Shown: piece by piece, positions 33,103-42,159 of the stretch
How the letters are laid out: each line of letters opens with the position of its first letter
Numbering within the stretch: position 1 is the first letter of the stretch
From: Streptomyces sp. CG4
GTDB taxonomy: Bacteria > Actinomycetota > Actinomycetes > Streptomycetales > Streptomycetaceae
Reading direction: 5' to 3'
DNA: 64,000 nucleotides
NCBI RefSeq assembly: GCF_041080655.1
Contig: NZ_CP163525.1
Coordinates: 682,001 to 746,000 of the forward strand
The notes under the pieces: generated by a model
What the model was told of the DNA's origin: nothing
Database searches by the model: none
What the model saw: the letters and a program-made list of their open reading frames with translations, nothing else
Program-made: the position numbers and the translations under genes

Positions 33103-35613
33103 ATGACTGGGAGCGGTGGGGAGCAGCTGGCCCGTACGCGGGCCCGACTCGCCGCGCTGCTGACGGACACCTCGACCGGTGCGCTCGGTGCAGCCGGCGG
33201 CCGGGTGGCCGGGGTGTATCTGCGGTCCGGCACTCCGGGCCTGCTGCGCCTCGCGGTGCTCGCGGGGCTGCCCGGCCGGCTGTTCCGGCCCTGGTGGCGG
33301 CTGCATGTCGGCCGGCCCTTCCCCGTCGCCGACGCCTACCGCCTCGGCGTACAGGTGGTGCTGGCGAACGCCGCCGAGACGGTGCGCCGGTATCCGCAGT
33401 TCGCGGCGGGCCTGCCCTTCCCGTTCGGGTCGGTGCACGTGCCGGTGCCGGGCGGCAGCGAGCCGCTGGGGGTGCTCACGGTGCTGCGCCCGGCGGTGGC
33501 CGACTCGGTGGACGAGCTGCTGGACCTGGAGCTGCTCGCCCGGCTGGCCGAGGGACTGGGTGCCGAGCTGCTCGGGCTCGCCGACGGGGACGCGAGTGCC
33601 GTCGTCTGGGACGGCGAGCCGCTGTGTGTGCGGCCGCCCGTCAGCCGGCCCGGGCGGGCCGTCGTGGCGCGGTTCGGCTGGGATCCCGCGACCGGTGCGG
33701 TCAGCGCGGACGACCGGCTGCACGCCCTCCTCGGCCTGTACCCGGGTGACTTCCCGGGGACGGACACCGCGCTCACCGACGCTTTCGCGCCGGACGACGC
33801 GGACCGGATCCGCACCGCGCTGCGCGACACCGCCGCCGGGAAGCCGCCCGCCGCGCCGTTGACCGTACGGGGTCGGGACGGCGCGCCGCGGCTGCTGGAC
33901 CTGTGGCCGGCCACGGAGGACGGGGCCGGGGAGCGGGTCGGCGGCGTGGTGTTCGACCCGGGTCCCGCCGCCTGCGCGGACGGCGCGGCCGACCTGCTGC
34001 CGCAGGGCGTGTTCTGCCTGGACCGGCTGGGGCTGGTCGTGTACGTCAACGAGGCCGCCGCCCGCCTCGCCGGCCGGGAGCGGGAGTCGCTGCTCGGGCG
34101 GCCGCTGTGGGAGGCGATGCCGTGGCTGACCGGGTCGCGGTGCGACGACCATCTGCGCGGTGCCCTGCTGGCCCCGGAGCCGGTGCACTTCCATGTGCGC
34201 CGGCCGGCCCGCGACCACGAGGAGCCCGGCACGGGCGAATGGCTCGCGGTGTCGGTGCATCCCGGTGAGGACCTGCTGACCTGCACGCTCGTCCCGGCCA
34301 GCCGGATGGACACGCCGGTCGAGCCGATCGTGGAGGAGCATGTCCCGGAGGACACGGTGCCGGGCGGCCACTCGATGGAGCCGCTGTACCGGCCGATCGC
34401 CCTGGCGATCGCGCTGACGGACGCGGTGACCGCCCGGCAGGTCTCGTCGGTGGTCATGCAGGAGCTGCTGCCCGCGTTCGGCGGCCGGCGCCTGGCCATC
34501 TATCTGCTGCAGGACCGGCATCTGTATCTCGCCTGGGAGACCGGCTTCCCACAGGGGTTCCTCGCCCCGTTCGAGGGGGTCGGTCTCGATGCCCGGCTGC
34601 CGGGCGTGGAGTGCCTGACCACGGGGCGGCCGCTGTTCTTCGAGTCGATGCAGCAGCTGCCGGCCGCCTATCCGGGCATCCCGCTGGACGCCGACGAGGG
34701 CGCCCGTGCCTTCCTGCCGCTGATCGCCTCCGGGCGGCCGGTCGGCTCGTGCATCCTCGGCTTCGACCGCCCGCGCGGCTTCAGCACCGAGGAACGTACG
34801 GTCCTCACCGCGCTCGCCGGGCTGATCGCGCACGCCATGGAGCGGGCGCGGCGCTACGACAGCGAGTCGGCGCTCGCCCGCGGCCTGCAGCAGGCGCTGC
34901 TGCCCCGCCGGCTGTCGACGCATCCGATGGTGGAGACCGCGGGCCGGTATCTGCCGGGCACACAGGGCATGGACGTGGGCGGCGACTGGTACGACGTGGT
35001 GGAGGCGGGTGACGGACTGGCTCTGGTGATCGGTGATGTGCAGGGGCACGGGGTGCAGGCGGCGGCCACGATGGGGCAGCTGCGCAGTGCGGTGCGCGCG
35101 TTCGCGCTGGGCGACCGGCCGCCCGACGAGGTGATGAGCGGCACCAACCATCTGCTGATCGACCTCGACCCCGGTCAGTTCGCCAGCTGCTGCTATCTGC
35201 GGCTGGACCCGGCGACCGGCCGGGCCCGGATCGCCCGGGCGGGGCATCCGCCGCCGCTGCTGCGCTGCCCCGACGGGCGGACCCGGGTGGTGGACGTCCC
35301 GGGCGGTGTCGTCCTCGGGGTGGATCCGCAGGCCCGGTATCCGGTGGCCGAGCTGCTGCTGGAGCCGGACGCGATTCTCGCCCTGTACACGGACGGGCTG
35401 GTGGAGAAGCCGGGCGCGGACATCGACGACGGCATCTCCGCGCTGCGGCTGGCGCTCGCCAGGGCCGGGGCGGCGGCCGGGCGGCGGGGCGGGCGGTCGC
35501 TGGCCGGGGTGGCCGACCGGCTCACGGCCGGTGCCCGGCACGCCGCCGACCGCCCCGACGACGTGGCGCTGCTGCTGGCCGCCCGCCGCTCGACCGCCGT
35601 GCGCCACCGGTGA
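33103..35613 (+). CDS. PAS/GAF-regulated SpoIIE-type phosphatase
   Basis: 836 residues, cytosolic. An N-terminal GAF-like region (about 10-165), PAS-like regions (about 185-285 and 300-400; GVFCLDRLGLVVYVNEAAARL is a clear PAS start), a second GAF (about 425-585) and the SpoIIE/PP2C domain (about 600-836) with QQALLPRRLS, MDVGGDWYDVV (metal Asp), VIGDVQGHGVQAAATMGQLR, ARAGHPPPLLR, ALYTDGLVEKPG and DDVALLLA. It probably converts small-ligand or redox input into dephosphorylation of an anti-anti-sigma factor. The ATG at 33103 has GAGG and TAGGGG upstream. It is followed after 83 bp by another SpoIIE protein on the same strand. Confidence 0.9.
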   Translation: MTGSGGEQLARTRARLAALLTDTSTGALGAAGGRVAGVYLRSGTPGLLRLAVLAGLPGRLFRPWWRLHVGRPFPVADAYRLGVQVVLANAAETVRRYPQFAAGLPFPFGSVHVPVPGGSEPLGVLTVLRPAVADSVDELLDLELLARLAEGLGAELLGLADGDASAVVWDGEPLCVRPPVSRPGRAVVARFGWDPATGAVSADDRLHALLGLYPGDFPGTDTALTDAFAPDDADRIRTALRDTAAGKPPAAPLTVRGRDGAPRLLDLWPATEDGAGERVGGVVFDPGPAACADGAADLLPQGVFCLDRLGLVVYVNEAAARLAGRERESLLGRPLWEAMPWLTGSRCDDHLRGALLAPEPVHFHVRRPARDHEEPGTGEWLAVSVHPGEDLLTCTLVPASRMDTPVEPIVEEHVPEDTVPGGHSMEPLYRPIALAIALTDAVTARQVSSVVMQELLPAFGGRRLAIYLLQDRHLYLAWETGFPQGFLAPFEGVGLDARLPGVECLTTGRPLFFESMQQLPAAYPGIPLDADEGARAFLPLIASGRPVGSCILGFDRPRGFSTEERTVLTALAGLIAHAMERARRYDSESALARGLQQALLPRRLSTHPMVETAGRYLPGTQGMDVGGDWYDVVEAGDGLALVIGDVQGHGVQAAATMGQLRSAVRAFALGDRPPDEVMSGTNHLLIDLDPGQFASCCYLRLDPATGRARIARAGHPPPLLRCPDGRTRVVDVPGGVVLGVDPQARYPVAELLLEPDAILALYTDGLVEKPGADIDDGISALRLALARAGAAAGRRGGRSLAGVADRLTAGARHAADRPDDVALLLAARRSTAVRHR

Positions 35614-35696
35614 CCGGATCGCGTCGCTCCGATCGGCGACCGACACCTCCGTCGACGGTCTCGCCGGAGCGGGCCGGGCAGTGTAGACATGGGCAC

Positions 35697-38435
35697 ATGG
35701 TGCGACTGCCCGGCCGGCCTGCGAGGCGGCCGCCCCGTCCGTTCGGGGACCCGCGCGCCTCGCAGGCCCCGCGACCGGAGGTTTCGGGCCAGAACGGCGA
35801 CAGGCCCGGGGTCCTTCGGTCGGCCATGACCGGACGCAGCGTCGCCGGGCAGGTGTTCGTCCTCCAAGTGGCGATCGTGTTGCTGCTGGTCGTCTCGGCG
35901 GTGGTGGCGCAGGTGCTCCAGGTGCGGCGCGACAGCGACCTGGAGGCAGCGAACCGTTCCCTCGCCGTCGCCGAGTCCTTCGCGAACGCGCCCGGCACGG
36001 CCGCCGCGCTGCGCGCCCCGAACCCCACCGCCGTGCTGCAGCCCCGTGCGGAGGCGGTCCGCAAGGCGACCGGGGTGGACTTCGTCGTCGTGATGAACAC
36101 CGCCGGCATCCGCTATACGCACCCCAAACCCGACCGCATCGGCAAGAAGTTCGTCGGCACGATCGGCCCGGCGCTGGCCGGGGGCACGGTCACCGAGCAC
36201 GTCAACGGCACGATAGGCCCACTGGTGCAGGTCGTGGTGCCGGTGAAGGACTCCGCCGGATCGGTGGTGGGCCTGGTGTCGGCGGGGATCACCACCGCGC
36301 ACGTGGGCGGGGCCGCCCACCAGACACTGCCCCTGCTGATCTCGGCGGCAGCGGCGGCGCTCGTGCTGGCCACCGCGGGCACGGCTCTGGTCAGCAGACG
36401 GCTGCTGCGCCAGACGCACGGCCTGGGACCGTACGAGATGACCCGGATGTACGAGCACCACGACGCGGTGCTGCATGCGGTCCGGGAGGGGGTGCTGATC
36501 GTCAGCGGTGACGGGCGGCTGCTGCTCGCCAACGACGAGGCGCACCGGCTGCTGGGCCTGCCGGCGGACGCCGAGCGGCGCAGTGTGCTGGACCTGGGCC
36601 TGGACGCGGAGACGGCGACGCTGCTGGCCTCGGGCCGGGTGGCCACGGACGAGGTGCACCTGGTCAAGGACCGGCTGCTGGCGATCAACCAGCGCCCCAC
36701 CGAGCTGCGCGGCGGCCCGGCGGGCAGCGTCACCACACTGCGCGACTCCACCGAGCTGCGCGCCCTGTCGGGCCGTGCGGAGGTGGCGCGCGAGCGGCTG
36801 AACATGCTGTACGACGCCGGGGTGGGCATCGGCACGAGCCTGGATGTGACCCGTACCGCCGAGGAGCTGGCCGAGCTGGCGGTGCCCCGGTTCGCGGACT
36901 TCGCGACCGTGGACCTGTTCGACGCGGTCCTGCAGGGCGAGGAGCCGAAGCCGGGCACGGCGCTGCGCCGCACCGCCTGTGGCGGCATCCGCGAGGACTC
37001 CCCGCTGTATCCGGTCGGCGAGCGGATCCGGTTCGTGCCCACCTCGCCGCAGGCCCGCAGTCTGACCACCGGGCAGTCGGTGCTGGTGCCGCGGCTGCGC
37101 GACGCGCCCGGCTGGCGGGCGCAGGATCTGGAGCGCACCGACCAGGTGCTGGCGTACGGCATCCATTCGATGATCACCGTGCCGCTGCGGGCGGGCAGTC
37201 TGCTGCTGGGGGTGGCGAACTTCTGGCGTGCGGAGAAGCCGCAGCCGTTCGACGCCGAGGAGCTGGAGCTCGCCGAGGAGCTGGTGGCGCGGGCGGCGGT
37301 GTCCATCGACAATGCCCGCCGGTACACGCGCGAGCACAGCATGGCGGTGACCCTGCAGCGCAGTCTGCTGCCGCGCTCGCTGCCCGAGCAGGGCGCGCTG
37401 GAGATCGCCTACCGCTATCTGCCGGCGCAGTCCGGGGTGGGCGGCGACTGGTTCGACGTACTGCCGCTGTCCGGTGCCCGGGTGGCGCTGGTGGTGGGGG
37501 ACGTGGTGGGGCACGGGCTGCACGCGGCGGCCACCATGGGCCGGCTGCGCACCGCGGTCCACAACTTCTCCGCGCTGGACCTGCCGCCGGACGAACTCCT
37601 CGGTCTGCTGGACGAGCTGGTCGGCCGGATCGACCAGGACGAGACCGCGGCGGACGGCTCCGCGGCGATCACCGGCGCGACCTGCCTGTACGCGGTCTAC
37701 GACCCGGTCTCGCGGCGCTGCACCGTGGCCCGGGCCGGCCATCCGCCGCCCGCGCTGGTGCACCCCGAGGGCCGGGTGGAGTTCCCGGAGGTGCCCGCGG
37801 GGCCGCCGCTGGGCCTCGGTGGGCTGCCGTTCGAGACGGCCGAGCTGGAGCTGGCGGAGGGCAGCCGGCTGGTGCTGTACACCGACGGGCTGGTGGAGGA
37901 TCGTGAGCGGGACATCGACACGGGTCTCGACATGCTGTCTGACGCCCTGAACGGCACACCGGGCGCCTCGCCGGAGGAGACCTGCCGCGCGGTGCTGGGC
38001 CGGCTGCCGGCCCGGCCCAGTGACGACGTCGCGCTGATCGTCGCCCGTACCCGGGTGCTCGGCGCCGGCCGGGTCGCCGAGTGGCAGGTGCCGTCGGAGC
38101 CGGCGGCGGTGTCCGAGGTGCGGTCCGCGGTGACCCGGCAGCTCGCCGACTGGGGCCTGGAGGAGCTGGTCTTCACGACGGAGCTGATGCTGAGCGAGCT
38201 GGTCACCAACGCCATCCGCTACGGGCGGCCCCCGATCGTCGTACGGCTGCTGCGCGACCGCACGCTGATCTGCGAGGTCTGTGACCGCAGCACGACCTCG
38301 CCGCATCTGCGGTACGCGGCGAGCACCGACGAGGGTGGCCGGGGCCTGTTCCTGGTGGCGCAGCTCGCCGAGCGCTGGGGTACCCGGTACATCCCCAACG
38401 GCAAGATCATCTGGGCGGAGCAGCCGCTGCCGTAG
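35697..38435 (+). CDS. Membrane sensor SpoIIE phosphatase with C-terminal RsbW-like ATPase
   Basis: 912 residues. Cytosolic start; TM1 near 52-75; an extracytoplasmic PDC/Cache-type sensor (about 76-205; VDFVVVMNTAGIRYTHPKPDRIGK resembles CitA/DcuS); TM2 near 208-230; PAS (about 250-345); GAF (about 370-545); SpoIIE/PP2C (about 555-780; GVGGDWFDVLPL, VVGDVVGHGLHAAATMGRLR, ARAGHPPPALV, LYTDGLVEDRE); and HATPase_c of the RsbW type (about 790-910; SELVTNAIRYG, EGGRGLFLVAQL). Sensor, phosphatase and anti-sigma-like kinase are thus fused. The start is uncertain: the ATG at 35697 has no ribosome site but has TAGACA 8-13 bp upstream, fitting leaderless initiation; an ATG at 35826 is possible. Confidence 0.9.
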   Translation: MVRLPGRPARRPPRPFGDPRASQAPRPEVSGQNGDRPGVLRSAMTGRSVAGQVFVLQVAIVLLLVVSAVVAQVLQVRRDSDLEAANRSLAVAESFANAPGTAAALRAPNPTAVLQPRAEAVRKATGVDFVVVMNTAGIRYTHPKPDRIGKKFVGTIGPALAGGTVTEHVNGTIGPLVQVVVPVKDSAGSVVGLVSAGITTAHVGGAAHQTLPLLISAAAAALVLATAGTALVSRRLLRQTHGLGPYEMTRMYEHHDAVLHAVREGVLIVSGDGRLLLANDEAHRLLGLPADAERRSVLDLGLDAETATLLASGRVATDEVHLVKDRLLAINQRPTELRGGPAGSVTTLRDSTELRALSGRAEVARERLNMLYDAGVGIGTSLDVTRTAEELAELAVPRFADFATVDLFDAVLQGEEPKPGTALRRTACGGIREDSPLYPVGERIRFVPTSPQARSLTTGQSVLVPRLRDAPGWRAQDLERTDQVLAYGIHSMITVPLRAGSLLLGVANFWRAEKPQPFDAEELELAEELVARAAVSIDNARRYTREHSMAVTLQRSLLPRSLPEQGALEIAYRYLPAQSGVGGDWFDVLPLSGARVALVVGDVVGHGLHAAATMGRLRTAVHNFSALDLPPDELLGLLDELVGRIDQDETAADGSAAITGATCLYAVYDPVSRRCTVARAGHPPPALVHPEGRVEFPEVPAGPPLGLGGLPFETAELELAEGSRLVLYTDGLVEDRERDIDTGLDMLSDALNGTPGASPEETCRAVLGRLPARPSDDVALIVARTRVLGAGRVAEWQVPSEPAAVSEVRSAVTRQLADWGLEELVFTTELMLSELVTNAIRYGRPPIVVRLLRDRTLICEVCDRSTTSPHLRYAASTDEGGRGLFLVAQLAERWGTRYIPNGKIIWAEQPLP

Positions 38436-38478
38436 ACGTCCGGGGGAATTGTGTTGAGGACATGACGTCCGGCGGGTG

Positions 38479-39810
38479 ATGATCTCCGCCATGTTCTCGC
38501 GCAGGAATCGCCGCCCGAAGTCCCCCGGTCTCCGCACGGCCTGGGAGTGCCTGGACACCGGTGATGTGCCCGGTGCGCTGCGGCAGTTGCGGGTGGCCGG
38601 CGAGGAGCAGCCGCTCGGCGAGGTGGCCCTGGTGGTGGGCCGGGCCGCCGGTTCGGCGGGCTTCGACGACCTCGCGAAGGCCGCCGCCGCGCTCGTCGCC
38701 GAGCCCGAACGCCCCAAGGCCCTCTACGACTTCGGGTACTGGTGCATCGAACACGACGTGGCCTACCTGGCGGTCCCCGCGCTCCGCGAGGCGCTGCGCC
38801 GCAGCGACGGTTCACCGGTGGCGCTGCGGGAGCTGGTGTCCGCGTACGAGCACGAGGGCCGGCATCGCGAGGCGGTGACCGAACTCGCCCGGCACGAAGG
38901 GACGTTCGTGGACTGGCCGGACCGCTATCTGCTGGTGTTCAACGCCGTTCTGGCGGGTGACCTGGAGCTGGCCCGGCGCCAGCACGCGCTGTTGTCCGAC
39001 CCGGAGGACGCGCAGTGGCAGCCGGCGCGGGAGCGGCAGAACCGGGTCCTGGCACGCGCGGCCGACGCCGAGCGGGTGTCCCGGCTCGACCTGACCGATC
39101 TGCGCGGCTGGCAGTACGTGATCGCCGGCACGGTCCTCGGCACTCTGTCGCCGTACGGCTTCGACGCGGGCATGCACGGCCGCTACGCCTGGCTGCAGGA
39201 CACCCCCGACGGCTGTCTGCGCGGTCTGCTGCGGCTGCGCGCGCTGCTGGCGGCGGCAGGGGTGCGACCGCGGTCGGTGTCGCTGCTGCCCGACCGGGAC
39301 TCGCGGATCCTCGGCCTGGCCGCGGCCGAGGTGCTGGGTCTGCCGGCCGAGCCGTTCGCGCCGGGCCGGCCGGACACGGTGGTCGTGGCGTACGACCTGG
39401 ACGGTGTTGCGGCGCACGACGGCGGTCCGGAGATCATCGGGCAGCTCTTCGAGCGGGTGCCCGGGCAGGTGCTGCACGCGCACGCGAGCTGCTGGACGGA
39501 CCCGCCCGCGATCATCGCGGACAGCGTCGCGCTGCTGCACCAGACGGTGGTGCCGCCGTGGGGCGAGCAGCTGGGCCCGGGCGCGGACGGCGGCGTCGAG
39601 CGGGGCCCGGCGGACGACCGTCCGGAGGCGGAGATCGCCGCCGAGGTGACGGCGGCCGCCCCGGAGGCCGATCCGGGGGACGGTGCGGGCCCGGCGGACG
39701 GCGACGGGGAGTTCGCCGCGTTCGCCGGGGCGGTCGGGGGCACCTGGCTGCGCGGCGACCGGTCGCGGGTGCGCTCGGCCGGGCCCGTGCCCAGCTCCCG
39801 GTTCGCCTGA
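38479..39810 (+). CDS. Hypothetical protein, tetratricopeptide-like N-terminus
   Basis: 443 residues (from the ATG at 38479; GTG 38476 and ATG 38491 are alternatives). The first 200 residues are helix pairs with TPR-like spacing (AWECLDTGDVPGALRQLRVAGEEQ; YLAVPALREALRRSDGSPVALRELVSAYEHEGRHREAVTEL). The middle (200-350) is mixed alpha/beta (PDGCLRGLLRLRALLAAAGV, VVVAYDLDGVAAHDGGPEIIGQLFERVPGQVLHAHA); the tail is acidic and disordered. It follows the sensor phosphatase by 43 bp on the same strand, so it may belong to that signalling unit. Similar proteins in Streptomyces are uncharacterised. Confidence 0.78.
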   Translation: MISAMFSRRNRRPKSPGLRTAWECLDTGDVPGALRQLRVAGEEQPLGEVALVVGRAAGSAGFDDLAKAAAALVAEPERPKALYDFGYWCIEHDVAYLAVPALREALRRSDGSPVALRELVSAYEHEGRHREAVTELARHEGTFVDWPDRYLLVFNAVLAGDLELARRQHALLSDPEDAQWQPARERQNRVLARAADAERVSRLDLTDLRGWQYVIAGTVLGTLSPYGFDAGMHGRYAWLQDTPDGCLRGLLRLRALLAAAGVRPRSVSLLPDRDSRILGLAAAEVLGLPAEPFAPGRPDTVVVAYDLDGVAAHDGGPEIIGQLFERVPGQVLHAHASCWTDPPAIIADSVALLHQTVVPPWGEQLGPGADGGVERGPADDRPEAEIAAEVTAAAPEADPGDGAGPADGDGEFAAFAGAVGGTWLRGDRSRVRSAGPVPSSRFA

Positions 39811-39823
39811 GCCGGGCCGGCGG

Positions 39824-41665
39824 TCAGCCGAGGGCGCGGTCGAGGTTGAACGCGGCGCTGATCAGGGCCAGATGGGTGAACGCCTGCGGGAAGTTGCCCT
39901 GTTGCTCGCCGGTGCGGCCGATCTCCTCCGCGTACAGCCCGAGGTGGTTGGCGTAGGTGAGCATCTTCTCGAAGGCCAGCTGGGCCTCGTCGAGCCGGCC
40001 GGCCCGCACCAGTGCCTCGACGTACCAGAAGGAGCAGATGGAGAAGGTGCCCTCGTCGCCGCGGAGCCCGTCGGGGCTGGCCTGCGGGTCGTAGCGGTAG
40101 ACGAGGGAGTCGGAGACCAGGTCCTCGGCGAGGGCGTCCAGGGTGGACAGCCACTTGGGGTCGGTGGGGGCGACGAACTTGCCGAGCGGCATCATCAGCA
40201 GGGAGGCGTCCAGTACGTCGCCGCCCTCGTACTGCACGAAGGCGCCGCGCCGCTCGGACCAGCCGCGGTCCATGATCCGCCGGTAGATGGAGTCGCGGGC
40301 CTGCCGCCAGCGCAGCAGTTCGGCGGGGAGTCCGCGCCGGTTGGCGAGCCGGATGGCCCGCTCGATGGCGACCCAGCACATCAGCCGCGAGTACGTGAAG
40401 TTCCGGCGGCCGCCGCGCGTCTCCCACACGCCCTCGTCGGGCTGGTCCCAGTGCGCGCACACCCAGTCGACCACCTTGCACACGTCGTCCCACTGGCTGC
40501 TGGAGATCGGCTCGGCCCACTTGTCGTAGAGGTAGATCGAGTCGATCAGGGCGCCGTATATGTCCAGCTGGAGCTGGTCGGCGGCGGCGTTGCCGACCCG
40601 GACCGGGGCGGAGCCCAGATGGCCCTCCAGATGCGGCAGCACGCGCTCGGGCAGCTCGCTGCGGCCGTCGATGCCGTACATGATCTGCAGCGGCGGGGCG
40701 CCGTCGGTGCCGTCGCAGGGGCTGACATGGGTGGTGAGGAAGCGCATGAACGCCGCGGCCTCGCCGCTGAAGCCGAGCCGCAGCAGTGCGTACACCGCGA
40801 AGGCGGCATCGCGCACCCACACGTACCGGTAGTCCCAGTTGCGCTCGCCGCCGAGCTGCTCGGGCAGGCTGGTGGTGGGGGCGGCGACGATGGCGCCGGT
40901 GGGGGCGTAGGTGAGCAGCTTCAGGGTGAGGGCGGAGCGGTGCACCATCTCGCGCCAGCGGCCCCGGTAGCGGGACTGGCGCAGCCAGCGCCGCCAGTAG
41001 GCGACCGTGGCGTTGAACTCGTGCTCGGCCTCGGCGCGGGCGCAGCCGCGCGGGGCGATCCGCTCGCCGACCTGGTCCAGGGCGAACACGGCCGTCTCGC
41101 CCTCGCTGAGCTTGAAGTCGGCCCGTGCGTCCGGGCCGGCGCATTCCACGGCGGCGGTGGTCGTGAGGGCGAGGGACAGCTTGGGGGACTCGAAGACGAC
41201 CAGGCCGTCCACGGTGCGCACGGTGTGCCGGTCGGCGCCGTAGTTGAAGCGCGGGGCGATCAGCGCCCGGAAGGGCACGGTGCCGCGCATGCACACCACG
41301 CGTCGGATCAGCCGGTGCCGGCCCTCCAGGCTTGCCTCCTCGCCGCTGACCGGCATGAAGTCCTGCACCTCGCCCACACCGTCCTCGGTGAAGAACCGGG
41401 TGATCAGTACGTTGGTGTCGGGGAAGTAGAACTGCTTGGTCCGCGCGGGTACAGCGGCGGCCAGCTCGAAGGAGCCGCCGCGCTCGGCGTCGAGGACGGC
41501 CGCGAAGACGCTGGGCGCGTCGAAGGACGGACAGCAGTACCAGTCGATGGTGCCGTTCGTGCCGACCAGGGCCACGCTGCGCAGGTCGCCGATGAGTCCG
41601 TGCTCGGCGATCGGCAGATAGCGGGGGCTGGGGCGGACGTCCTCGGGAAACGGGGTCTCGGCCAT
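39824..41665 (-). CDS. Glycoside hydrolase family 15 (glucoamylase/trehalase-like)
   Basis: 613 residues, the full length of actinobacterial GH15 enzymes. It shows the N-terminal super-sandwich (YLPIAEHGLIGDLRSVALVG and NGTIDWYCCPSFDAPSVFAA are diagnostic) and the (alpha/alpha)6 barrel with NWDYRYVWVRDAAFAVYALL, the general acid region QPDEGVWETRGGRRNF and the second catalytic Glu in GLYAEEIGRTGEQQGNFPQA. GH15 members of this subtype in mycobacteria and Streptomyces hydrolyse trehalose or glucose-containing oligosaccharides. No signal peptide, so it is cytosolic. The ATG at 41665 has GGGAGG 7 nt upstream. Convergent with the hypothetical gene at 38479. Confidence 0.93.
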   Translation of the reverse strand: MAETPFPEDVRPSPRYLPIAEHGLIGDLRSVALVGTNGTIDWYCCPSFDAPSVFAAVLDAERGGSFELAAAVPARTKQFYFPDTNVLITRFFTEDGVGEVQDFMPVSGEEASLEGRHRLIRRVVCMRGTVPFRALIAPRFNYGADRHTVRTVDGLVVFESPKLSLALTTTAAVECAGPDARADFKLSEGETAVFALDQVGERIAPRGCARAEAEHEFNATVAYWRRWLRQSRYRGRWREMVHRSALTLKLLTYAPTGAIVAAPTTSLPEQLGGERNWDYRYVWVRDAAFAVYALLRLGFSGEAAAFMRFLTTHVSPCDGTDGAPPLQIMYGIDGRSELPERVLPHLEGHLGSAPVRVGNAAADQLQLDIYGALIDSIYLYDKWAEPISSSQWDDVCKVVDWVCAHWDQPDEGVWETRGGRRNFTYSRLMCWVAIERAIRLANRRGLPAELLRWRQARDSIYRRIMDRGWSERRGAFVQYEGGDVLDASLLMMPLGKFVAPTDPKWLSTLDALAEDLVSDSLVYRYDPQASPDGLRGDEGTFSICSFWYVEALVRAGRLDEAQLAFEKMLTYANHLGLYAEEIGRTGEQQGNFPQAFTHLALISAAFNLDRALG

Positions 41666-41808
41666 CGGCGGCCTCCCGGTGAGCGGTACGAGACCTTTCC
41701 ATGATGCCCCTGAAGATGCAGGCCGCGCCGATGCGGGCAATGGTGAGAGAGTGCCCCGTTCGGCGGCACCGGCACGGATGCGGTCATCCGGACCGAGGAG
41801 GAGGCATC

Positions 41809-42015
41809 ATGTCGACAACCACACCTGACGAGTCCAGGTCGTCCGACGACCACTGCACCCCGGACGCCCTGCTCCACTCCGCGCCCTCCCGGAATGTCAC
41901 CGCGGAGGACTATCTGATGGCGGCGGGCAGGGACGTCACCCCGAAGAACCTCGACTGGGCACGCCGCAAGATGGAGAAGGAGGGCCCGACAGCCATCGAA
42001 CGGCTGCTGCCGTAG
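41809..42015 (+). CDS. Small conserved acidic protein
   Basis: 68 residues, soluble, predicted helical at the end (RDVTPKNLDWARRKMEKEGPTAIERLL). The ATG at 41809 is preceded by a purine-rich GAGGAGGAGG at 4-5 nt, a very strong ribosome site, which supports a real gene despite its size. It lies 144 bp after the start of the divergent GH15 gene. Unknown function. Confidence 0.7.
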   Translation: MSTTTPDESRSSDDHCTPDALLHSAPSRNVTAEDYLMAAGRDVTPKNLDWARRKMEKEGPTAIERLLP

Positions 42016-42066
42016 GGCGGTCCGGGGAACCAGGGGCTCCATCTCAACGGGGGCAGGACGACCGAC

Positions 42067-42139
42067 CCAAGGGGCGCGGGGCCGTGTGTGACATGCGGCT
42101 CCGCCGCGGGGCGCGGGCAACCACGCACCACCCGCACAC
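42067..42139 (+). repeat. Streptomyces-type intergenic repeat, copy 2
   Basis: Aligns along its whole length with the reverse complement of 6056-6127: AAGGGGCGCGGGGC, a variable stretch, ATGCGGCTCCGCCGCG hairpin, then GGGCAACCACGCA and ACCCGCA. It sits between convergent genes, 52 bp after one stop and 21 bp from the other, so it may double as a terminator hairpin (GCGGC-TCC-GCCGC). Confidence 0.65.
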
Positions 42140-42159
42140 CCCGCCGTACGGCTGATCCC

